Part shown: one piece after another, positions 54,551 through 64,000 of the stretch
How the letters are laid out: each line of letters begins with the position of its first letter
Numbering within the stretch: position 1 is the first letter of the stretch
Assembly (NCBI GenBank): GCA_030522415.1
Contig: CM060104.1
Location: 27,170,431 to 27,234,430, forward strand
DNA length: 64,000 nt
Source: Channallabes apus
Taxonomy: Eukaryota > Chordata > Actinopteri > Siluriformes > Clariidae
Direction of reading: 5' to 3'
Notes under the pieces: generated by a model
The model's input: the letters and a program-made list of their open reading frames with translations, nothing else
What the model was told of the DNA's origin: nothing
Database searches by the model: none
Program-made: the position numbers and the translations under genes

Positions 54551-55094
54551 GTTCTTTATCTTGATTCTAGAAAAATACCACAATTACATGGGGACAAAAA
54601 GACATCAAAGGATCCATTGCTGAAGATACATCGGTTATCAGCTACCTACAGTATTAAATAATGACCTCCATGCGATGGTATAATGGAACAGCTATCAGCC
54701 TGTGATTACACTACTAATGCATAATAAAACCTATCCCAGGTGGGCAACGTACACAAACCCTGTACTTGAGACTACCTGGTTAACTAGAACTCAAGTAAAA
54801 GTAGAAAACCTCAATTTACACGTGTACTTGTGTTAAAGTGCAAAAGTATTCACCTTCAAATTTACTTAAGTATCAAAAGTACTTCCCTGCTTCCCAAGTG
54901 TGAAACAACTCCACTTCTTAATTCAAACAACTATAACATTAGCAGGATAGATGAATAGATAATTTATTGATGGATCTTATTAAACACTACAATGGAAATG
55001 CAGTTATGTATAATTTTCAGCAGGTGCGAAATTCACACTTCAAATACTATACACTCTGGTAATGTAGAAATGTAGTGAAGTAAAAGTACAGATA

Positions 55095-56715
55095 CAGTGG
55101 TGTGAAAAACTATTTGCCCCCTTCCTGATTTCTTATTCTTTTGCATGTTTGTCACACTTAAATGTTTCTGCTCATCAAAAACCATTAAATATTAGTCAAA
55201 GATAACATAATTGAACACAAAATGCAGTTTTTAAATGAAGGTTTACGTTATTAAGGGAGAAAAAAAACTCCAAATCTACATGGCCCTGTGTGAAAAAGTG
55301 ATTGCCCCCCTTGTTAAAAAATAACTTAACTGTGGTTTATCACACCTGAGTTCAATTTCTGTAGTCACCCCCAGGCCTGATTACTGCCACACCTGTTTCA
55401 ATCAAGAAATCACTTAAATAGGAGCTACCTGACACAGAGAAGTCGACCAAAAGCACCTCAAAAGCTAGACATCATGCCAAGATCCAAAGAAATTCAGGAA
55501 CAAATGAGAACAAAAGTAATTGAGATCTATCAGTCTGGTAAAGGTTATAAAGCCATTTCTAAAGCTTTGGGACTCCAGCGAACCACAGTGAGAGCCATTA
55601 TCCACAAATGGCAAAAACATGGAACAGTGGTGAACCTTCCCAGGAGTGGCCGGCCGACCAAAATTACCCCAAGAGCGCAGAGACAACTAATCCGAGAGGC
55701 CACAAAAGACCCCAGGACAACATCTAAAGAACTGCAGGCCTCACTTGCCTCAATTAAGGTCAGTGTTCACGACTCCACCATAAGAAAGAGACTGGGCAAA
55801 AACGGCCTGCATGGCAGATTTCCAAGGCGCAAACCACTTTTAAGCAAAAAGAACATTAAGGCTCGTCTCAATTTTGCTAAAAAAACATCTCAATGATTGC
55901 CAAGACTTTTGGGAAAATACCCTGTGGACCGACGAGACAAAAGTTTAACTTTTTGGAAGGTGCGTGTCCCGTTACATCTGGCGTAAAAGTAACACAGCAT
56001 TTCAGAAAAAGAACATCATACCAACAGTAAAACATGGTGGTGGTAGTGTGATGGTCTGGGGTTGTTTTGCTGCTTCAGGACCTGGAAGGCTTGCTGTGAA
56101 AGATGGAACCATGAATTCTACTGTCTACCAAAAAATCCTGAAGGAAAATGTCCGGCCATCTGTTCGTCAACTCAAGCTGAAGCGATCTTGGGTGCTGCAG
56201 CAGGACAATGACGCAAAACACACCAGCAAATCCACCTCTGAATGGCTGAAGAAAAACAAAATGAAGACTTTGGAGTGGCCTAGTCAAAGTCCTGACCTGA
56301 ATCCTATTGAGATGTTGTGGCATGACCTTAAAAAGGCGGTTCATGCTAGAAAACCCTCAAATAAAGCTGAATTACAACAATTCTGCAAAGATGAGTGGGC
56401 CAAAATTCCTCCAGAGCGCTGTAAAAGACTCGTTGCAAGTTATCGCAAACGCTTGATTGCAGTTATTGCTGCTAAGGGTGGACCAAGCAGTTATTAGGTT
56501 CAGGGGGCAATTACTTTTTCACACAGGGCCATGTAGGTTTGGATTTTTTTTCTCCCTAAATAATAAAAACCCCCATTTAAAAACTGCATTTTGTGTTTAC
56601 TTGTGTTATCTTTGACTAATAGTTAAATGTGTTTGATGATCAGAAACATTTTGTGTGACAAACATGCAAAAGAATAAGAAATCAGGAGGGGGGCAAATAG
56701 TTTTTCACACCACTG
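55095..56715 (+). mobile_element. Tc1/mariner element, copy 2, defective
   Basis: 1,621 bp from CAGTGGTGTGAAAAACTATT to the inverted end at 56,715. TA duplicated at 55,093-55,094 and 56,716-56,717. Same family as copy 1 and very similar in sequence. Inserted in the hAT-like MITE of duplication copy B. Confidence 0.96.
55474..56497 (+). pseudogene. Tc1 transposase, frameshifted and stopped
   Basis: Compared with the intact 340-aa copy, the A-run after LNFAK has seven A (55,879-55,885) instead of six, shifting the frame. Separately, GAA in the TKVELFG motif has become TAA (55,946-55,948), three residues past the first catalytic aspartate. The rest is open to the same C-terminus, with a few substitutions such as DNDAKHTS for DNDPKHTS. 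A dead copy. Confidence 0.95.
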
Positions 56716-56875
56716 TATTTGCTGTATGATGTATTGCAATAAAATGATAAAAAGTATCCTGTAATAAAACTACTCAAGGAAGTACAGATTGATAAATTAT
56801 GTACTTAATTATAGTAACAAAGCAAACATACTTGTTTCGTTTCACCACTGATTCCAGGGGATTCACACATTGCCA

Positions 56876-57032
56876 GTTTGGGAATGCCAATGGGCACAAT
56901 CTGCTCGTCTTTGGGGAAACCTGAGTACCTGGAGGAAACCCACCAAGCATGGGGAGAACATGCAAACTCTACACGTGGCAGGACTTCAACCCTTAACCCT
57001 GGAGGTGATGACCACTACACTACCGTACCACT
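56876..57032 (-). mobile_element. tRNA-headed SINE, family 2, truncated
   Basis: Counterpart of 53,653-53,805 in copy B; GAGAACATGCAAACTCTAC and GATGACCACTACACTACCG. Confidence 0.72.
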
Positions 57033-57370
57033 TGTGTACATAAGTCAACAAACGCTTAGAAACCACTGCCAGCTACTGTCCTCCTCTGCTTTTGGGTTAC
57101 ACATGTATTTTCTTGTCATTTTGGGGCACTTGGTCATTTCTGACCCAACAGATCACTCTCTCCATGACATGAAGGCTTGCACGTTTCCACAGAGACATCT
57201 GCTGCTCATGCTAAATCACACTCGGAGGAAAGCGCTAACTGCTGCCTTCCATATGCACAAGCTCATGAAGCAACATTCACTGATTACTGATTAAAAGCCT
57301 TGTTTTAGACACCATGTGCAGTTTTGTTGTCTTGGATTCCCAGCCATGGTGCTGGTGATGTCTAGATTTG

Positions 57371-59754
57371 AACACTGCTGAAAATACGTTTGAGCAAATC
57401 TATGAAAAATATTCAATGAAACAATGAGACACAAATATGCCTCTTTTAATTTGGTGATTTTTTTACTGCTATGCATTCAGGGTCGTGAAACTAAGAGGAT
57501 CAGAGAGGTGATCAGATGTGACAGAGCAGTGGAATCATGACGAGGTTATATTAATACACCGAGCACAAAGTGTTCTGATTTGCTCGAGGTCTTTCTGTTT
57601 TTAAATTAAACCTAAACAGAATATTAGACTCTGAACGATTTGAATGTTTAAACTGTTTAAAGAGAAAAAGATAAGGTGAGGATAAATTCCTCTTTCCCAC
57701 TTTCATATCAAACAACTCTGACTGTGTCATTTGACATCTAAAGCATTTCAGGCATTTTACTCTCAGACGCCTCCTGCTTCTTAACCATCAGTCTATAATA
57801 AAACTTTCCACATGCTCGATCTGATCTCTTCACCCCTACGGTTCTCTCTCTCTCTCTCTGTCTCTCTCTTTCATCCTCCCTCTCTCAGTGACCTTCTCCT
57901 TCAGTTTTATAGATAATCTGATTTAAAGTGATGATGACTGAATGTCCATACAAGGCCTCGTTTCGAGAGAAGAGAAAAAAACAACAAAGCGTTCGTTCGC
58001 ATTCAGACAGAAAATCAGCAGTTCCACTCTTCTTCCTTCCTCCATCATACAGTATATACTTTATTACATTTCTGATGCTGTCGTAATACATCAATTTCAC
58101 GTTTGATTCAGTTTGGTTTATTATAAAGTCTAGCTGTATTCTGTGTTTTACGGCATCATTTGTATCTTTTACCTGGTGAATTTTGTGCACATTTTAACAA
58201 TACACGGTCGTTATAGTCAAATTATGGAAAGGAGTAAATGAACTGCATTCAGGGTGAAACACACCTACTGTACAGTACTAAAGCAGGGGTAGTTAGCTAA
58301 AATTATCTTACTGCCGATCCTTTTTCCAGGAAAAGTATTGAACATGTCTAGGAACTGACACAAGTGAAGATATCTTTAATTTAATCGAGTTTATCTGCAA
58401 TTACTCAATATAAGATTACAAATTTGAACTTATTACATTTAACAGAGATTTTTACTGTTTTTAAGCTTTGTGTTTTTTCCTGTTAATTATTATGATTTTA
58501 ATAATTTTAAGCATTAAAAATTTAATGAATAAAAATTAAACCTGTGCAGAAGATGGTTTAATAAACTAAAATTTGGTCTTTCTCTACATTCAACTACTTT
58601 CAGGATATTTGTGTGTTCAAGATTTTTTTTGTGTGTAAAATTTAATATAGAAAAATTTAAACTGTGAGAAAAAGATAAATGTGGAAAAAATATCTCAAAT
58701 ACATATAAATATGTTGTCAATTTCTTAGTATTAGTTTACAACAAACCAAATATAATATTAAAACTAAATCTATATAAATATTTAGCTAAAGTTGTAAGCA
58801 TTTAGTTGTTGAAAAGTGATCACCCAATAGAACAAGAATTTATACTTAAAGACATATAAAATACATATATTAATACGCCTAATGATCTTTTGTTTCTTAT
58901 ATTAAGAAATTGTAAAAAAAAAAAAAAAATTGCCTAAATGTAATATAGTTTTGCTTGCTAATATAATGTTTTTGTAAAGTTTACACATACTGACTGATTG
59001 ACTGACAAACATTCAATTACTTTACACCTTCCTTTGAGAAATAAATGCCTAAAATAAAATGAAGTACTAAAATCTGTAAAAACATAAAATAAATAAGTAT
59101 TTCCATTTCTCTATATTCGGCTTTCAAAGTGAAGGACTTTCTTGGATATTTAATGTAGTCTTGAGGGTCTCCAGGCTTCATAAAAGACTTTTTGTCTCTC
59201 ATGAGCAGTTTCAGTAGAATGTTTTTTGTTTATTACGCCACCCAGTGACCCATGAATCATTTAAACATAAATAAAACATCTAACTTCATGCATGAACCAG
59301 TGAGAAACAGGTGCAGTTGATGAGAGATGATCAGACCGGTGATTAGGATACTGCTGCAACCTGTCGCAGTTTAACATTTGTTCTTTAATTTAATTTACTC
59401 AATTTAATATGAAGAAAAGAGGAGGGTCAAGACTTTTACACAATACTGTATTTCATGTGCTAAAAATCATCAAACAGCTTAAGAGAAAGCTAGATGAATA
59501 TATAATGAGTTCTCACTCATCTGTTTTTAGTTTATCTGTTTATGCCTGAAAGATAACTAATAGAAAATGAAAGGGGGTGGGGCTTCCAAAGTGTCACTTA
59601 GAGTCAGTTACAGAAAATGTGTGAAGGTTGTCGAGTCTGTAGGTCCGTTTCTTTAGAGTAGATAAAACCCACAACACAATGTGCTATTGCTGAATAAAGC
59701 TTGCACTTGTTGCTTTGACTGTAATCACTGTTTGGAAGAACATGTGGTGTGTAG
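57371..59754. other. AT-rich non-coding DNA
   Basis: (TC)n tract at 57,847-57,870; otherwise long AT-rich stretches with no gene or repeat family that I recognise. Confidence 0.5.
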
Positions 59755-59880
59755 ATGCTACATAATCTCGCTGGATAATGACAATCATGTCCTATGTCTT
59801 TGGACTTTGGGAGGAAACCAGAGGAAACCCAAAAAGCACAGGGAGAACATTCAAACTCCAGTTGACCCGAGCTGAACCTC
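59755..59880 (-). mobile_element. tRNA-headed SINE fragment, family 2
   Basis: GTCTTTGGACTTTGGGAGGA and GGGAGAACATTCAAACTCCA only. Confidence 0.6.
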
Positions 59881-61596
59881 TGTAGAGATGCCTGAGCGAG
59901 TTGTGCACAGCTGGTTGCTCTCCCACGCACTGCTGGAGCAAATGTTTTTCCATAAGGAATTCAATCAGTCAGCTAGATAAGTTTATAATTAGAGAAGAAC
60001 ATGAAGGTCATCTGACCTCCCGAGCGTACTTTACGTTATATCACCAACGGGGGAAAATATTTTAATATGTTCGGCAGAAAAATATTCACAAAGCGTTTTG
60101 ATAGAATCATTACATTTTAATAATGTGCTCTATGAAGTGATAATAGAATGCAATAACACGCTATATTAAATATATTTTTTGATCAAGTAAATTATTACCC
60201 ATAGCAGAAACAATTTATATGAAGCATCTGACATTTTTGCGAAGCAGTGGTTAACAAATAAATAATATAAAACTCATGTAGTGAAATAATTAACAACGCT
60301 GCGATGTGATGAAGCAGAAACACCTAAGTTAATTATACTACACGTTGCTATAGAAACCATAACGTACTGTATCAGAACAAGTGCATTCATGTAAACCGGT
60401 GATTTGTAGCCGCACTGGGTGTTATTGCCACATCCCCGTACAGTCTGGACCTCACTACAAGACATTTCAACAGGTTTGGGTCATTAAAGGAGTTCCGTGG
60501 CTCCAGTGTACTGAGAGAACCTTTAACTTTGGTGGTTTCCAAGCACTAGAGAAGCACTGCTATAAGTGCATTAGTGTAGCAGGGGATTATATAGAGAAAT
60601 AAAGGGAGTTTTACTTTTCAGTACTGTGTTCTGTTGCATCAAACCAAAACAAAACAAATGAACCCAATCAAAACGAATTCATTATAAACACAAGTTTCCT
60701 GAACCATAAGTGTGTTAGGATTTCAGAGAGTAGTGTGTGTCTCATTAGATCTGAAACGGTGTTTTTGAGATTAAAGTATGATATTGTTTAGAGCTTTATG
60801 TGAAATGGGGTTAGATCTGACGTCCAGAGAGAACCACACAGCCATGGTTTAATGTCCCTGCAGTTGGCGATGGAACACCACGCCACGCCCTGAAGTCTAA
60901 CTCGCTCTGACTCATGACTGCACCGTCCTAAACCCGGCCCTCCATTTACTGTAGGATGAGGCGTGGATCATCAGCGCTCCACTGCACCACATAACAGCCG
61001 GGAGTGAGGAACACTGAGAGGAATTAGACATGACAAGGATGGAGGAATAAGGTGTAGGGTGAAGAAGTCAGGGCCGTACACTGAGATCGGCTCCATGCAC
61101 CGTTTCACAGAAGCACGTGTCCTCACATCTCACCTTTTCATTACAGGTGCATCTGTGTTAAAGTGGCCATCCATAGTTCTCTCATTTGATTCAGTGTCAA
61201 CCTACTATACCTGACATTCACCATCTGATATATCCACATTCAGTTTCCTTATGTTTATACAGTATTTAGCATTTCAGTCTATAATATCACTCTCAGACAG
61301 ACAGACAGACAGATAGATAGATAGATAGATAGATAGATATTATAAATAAACAGACTGACAGACGGACACAGATAGGTAGAGAAACAGTCACTCAGATAGA
61401 CAGATATGCAGACAGATAGATGGGCACAGATAAATAGACAGATGGAAACCTAAAATGTTCTGAACTAAAGAACCTGCACCAGACAGCTAACAGCTCCAAG
61501 TATTTAATTTGGTGAAACACGTCGTTTAACATACTGTACATACTGTAACCCTAACTGGGTTTTAATTTAAATATGGAATCTGACCAATCTGAACCA
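59881..61596. other. Non-coding DNA
   Basis: The block AGTGTAGCAGGGGATTATAT (about 60,572) repeats 47,982. A (GATA)n tract lies at 61,309-61,339. No gene recognised. Confidence 0.45.
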
Positions 61597-61872
61597 CTCA
61601 CTCATGTGTATATTGCTTTATCCCGTATTCAGGGTCATGGGGGGCCTGGAGCCTATCCCAGGAGGTTCAGGGGATGAGGCAGGATACACCCTGGACAGTG
61701 TGCACACACACACACACACCGGGCAATTTGGGAACGCCAATTAGCCAGTTCTGCATGTCTTTGGGAGGAAACCCACCAAGCATGGGGAGAACATGCAAAC
61801 TTCATGCGCACAGAGATGGGAATTGAACCCAAACCCTGGAGGTTCTAACCACTACACCACCGTGCCGCCCAC
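61597..61872 (-). mobile_element. tRNA-headed SINE, family 2
   Basis: GGGCCTGGAGCCTATCCCAG, GGGAGAACATGCAAACTTCA, and the head end CACTACACCACCGTGCCGCC. Confidence 0.85.
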
Positions 61873-64000
61873 CAACCTGAACCAGTAAAGCAATAATAAT
61901 TATAAAATAAAATTTTATAAAGTATAAAATGATTAGATTAGATCTAAACACAAGAATAATATTGTAACTGTAATATACTTAAATGTTTTATTTCTCTGTT
62001 CTCAAGGGGCAACTGGTTTTATTTTTCTCTGTTTGTCCTTGTTGCCCCTCGTGTTTCTTTCTCACAAAGTGGTTTGTCTTTGTGTGTGTGTGTGTGTGGT
62101 GTGTGTGTATTTGTGGGCAAGAAAATCGGCCACTTTCCTGGCCACACCCGCAGACAGCAAGACTCTAAATGTCAGCTTCACTCCATCAGTTTATCAGTCT
62201 ACGGTTTACTGATAATTCACTTGCTCTGACAAAACAAGTGTGACACAGACACATACACACACACTTTTGTTTATGGGGTCCAATAAAAGGTCCCCACAAG
62301 GCCCTTTGACAATGTAGTAAAGAAAATGGTTTAGACTAAAAAGAATGTGGTTTTTCGGTTATACATTCTGGTCCCCACCTGGTCCCGACCACATGGACAT
62401 TTCCTTGAAACACCTCGTCCGGTCTCTCGGACAGGCCTGCATATCCTCAGGTATGGAGATTACTGTTCCCTTTTATCTCTCACATACCACAGTGAGAACC
62501 TTCCAACCCTCTAAACCCTGCACACGGTGCCGAGCAGCCATGCAGAGCCAAGTCTTCCTCCACAGGTCTCAGAGTGCTGCTGGAAAATAACACACTCTGG
62601 TACAGCAGATTCATACTGTGAGGTCACATGTAGCTCTGTCATGACCTACGGAGGCTGTGAATTAGATCCAAGACAACTGCATGTCTATAGATTAATACTT
62701 ATAGAAAGATTTCTCTTGGTTTTCCACATATGAATTATATTTTAGTATAAACGCAAATAACCTCTCAAATTGCTGTTTATTTATCATTTGATGTTATTTC
62801 CTTCAATTTTTTTCTCTCTTCCCCCAACAGACTTTTTCACAGATGATTTTACAGAAAGAAAATATTTTGTATTTCTCTTTTACAAACCAGAAATGATTGT
62901 CGGGTTTTTTTTTGCATTGCTATTTTTTTATTAAATATATAGGGGTCAAGATAGTGCATCCTTTTTTCAGCACATCCTTTTTGCCTTATGTTGCCATAGC
63001 AACATAAGGAATTAAAGTTTAATTCATTTTAAGCAACTATACAAACAGGACTGAGCAAAAAAAAAAAAATATTGGTTGTATGGTTTTCAGTTGTTTGCAT
63101 CTCCAAAAAAATGTTATATAAAAAAATAAAGAAAGATAATAATATGAGCATTTGGTGAGATCCAATTTTTTACATAGTCATATCTATATTTCAGTAGCTT
63201 CAAAATCAACATTTTAGTAATTTTAGTAAGATCAAGTAATTATAACTGTATAGCTTTACCTGACAAATCTAAAAACCCAGGTGCCCAGTTTGATGTCTGA
63301 AGTCTCCCCCATCGACCCCACCAGCAGAACAGGTACAACCCTTTTACTGTATTTAACTGGTTATTGTCCAATGCTGTGGGTCCATGCAGCTTGAGTTTTA
63401 AGGGTTAGAATGTATTAAAAATCTGATTTTAAAATCTTGGCTGTTGGATAATGTCAAGTGCACCATCATGTTTGGAAACAAAAGTGCACTAAACTGTTCC
63501 TGCACTTGTCGTGCTGGACAGGGTGATATCTGTTCCAATCAAATGTAGATAAGATGAATATTTGTTCATATGCACTACATAAACCCCTCTCTATGTAAGT
63601 GAATATATAGAATATAAGGGACACTTGATGCTACAACCTCAGTCATAAGGCCTGGTTCAGTTGGTTCTCTTTATTTCTGAAAGCATGTACAGTATAGCAA
63701 CTACCAGGACCAGCTTGTGTCTGCTTCTTGTTCAGATGCAGTTTTAAAATGTTCTTAAGTTCTTTCTTGTAGGTTTTTTTTTTAACTCCTGGCTGGCTCA
63801 CTGTCAGATTCATATATAAGAGAAAAAAGACATACAGTACTTGAATAAAGAGTGAAGCTTTGTTCAGGGTTGGGGTTGTTTCTTTATTCACAGAGATGCT
63901 TAAAGTAAGTGAAAAGTGCATTTATTCAAACCAGACCTTGACTTTCTCTGTGCATACTCGCTGGGGGAGACAGATGGGCAGAGAATTCGAAACACTCAGC
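61873..64000. other. Non-coding DNA
   Basis: (GT)n at about 62,080-62,110 and AT-rich stretches. ORFs at 62.3-62.7 kb and 63.6-63.9 kb show no family signal that I recognise. Any 5' exon of arhgef4 here would be too short or divergent to call by eye. Confidence 0.4.

Larger units (their letters stand above)
54201..57370 (+). repeat. Tandem segmental duplication, copy B, with Tc1 inside
   Basis: Same order as copy A. Without the 1,621-bp Tc1 and its 2-bp duplication, the length is about 1.55 kb, matching copy A. Shared end text CAACATTCACTGATTA and GATTCCCAGCCATGGTGCTG. Confidence 0.9.

Noticed and set aside
63643..63921. 92-codon minus-strand ORF near the window end, a possible 5' arhgef4 exon
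   Set aside because: No resemblance to Asef N-terminal sequence, Lys-rich low-information text, and no supporting phase-1 donor.

Overview
The window is vertebrate nuclear DNA, almost certainly from a teleost fish. The signs are spliced exons with GT-AG borders, Tc1 and hAT DNA transposons, an L2-type LINE, several tRNA-headed SINE families, many CA/GT and TA microsatellites, and a cluster of eukaryotic tRNA-Arg genes. The SINE and Tc1 load would suit a catfish or a similar otophysan, but the species cannot be fixed from sequence alone. There are no prokaryotic operons and no CRISPR array.

The main gene is the 3' part of arhgef4 (Asef; a Rho-family GEF) on the minus strand. Ten coding exons run from 26,977 down to the stop at 2,867. 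Every splice phase agrees, giving 557 residues in the order APC-binding region, SH3, DH, PH, C-terminal tail. Further 5' exons must lie at higher coordinates or outside the window; I could not identify any. Inside the large intron between the APC-binding exon and the SH3 exon, on the same strand, is a 54-codon ORF for a single-pass membrane micropeptide with a CpG-rich, CCAAT-containing upstream region. It is the most interesting candidate gene here.

The introns are full of mobile DNA. Examples are a 2.0-kb hAT element with an exact 8-bp target duplication (4,783-6,825), an intact Tc1 element with a full 340-aa transposase (8,010-9,626), a 1.2-kb non-autonomous hAT (19,058-20,271), MITEs and many SINEs.

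From 27 to 43 kb there are no recognisable host exons. An approximately 1.6-kb 28-bp minisatellite (30,782-32,391) with a local 84-bp higher-order pattern grades into an older decayed array. That array is split by a 4.8-kb inverted-repeat element (33,420-38,232, itself hosting other insertions) and by a 3.6-kb 5'-truncated L2 LINE (38,405-41,988).

From 43.7 to 57.4 kb lies a cluster of five intact tRNA-Arg(CCG) genes plus a pseudogene and several fragments, spread by local segmental duplication. One duplicate carries a Tc1 copy, and the sister copy keeps the empty TA site. The last 6.5 kb hold only SINE pieces and simple repeats. Features without a stated gene are repeats or apparently empty non-coding DNA.
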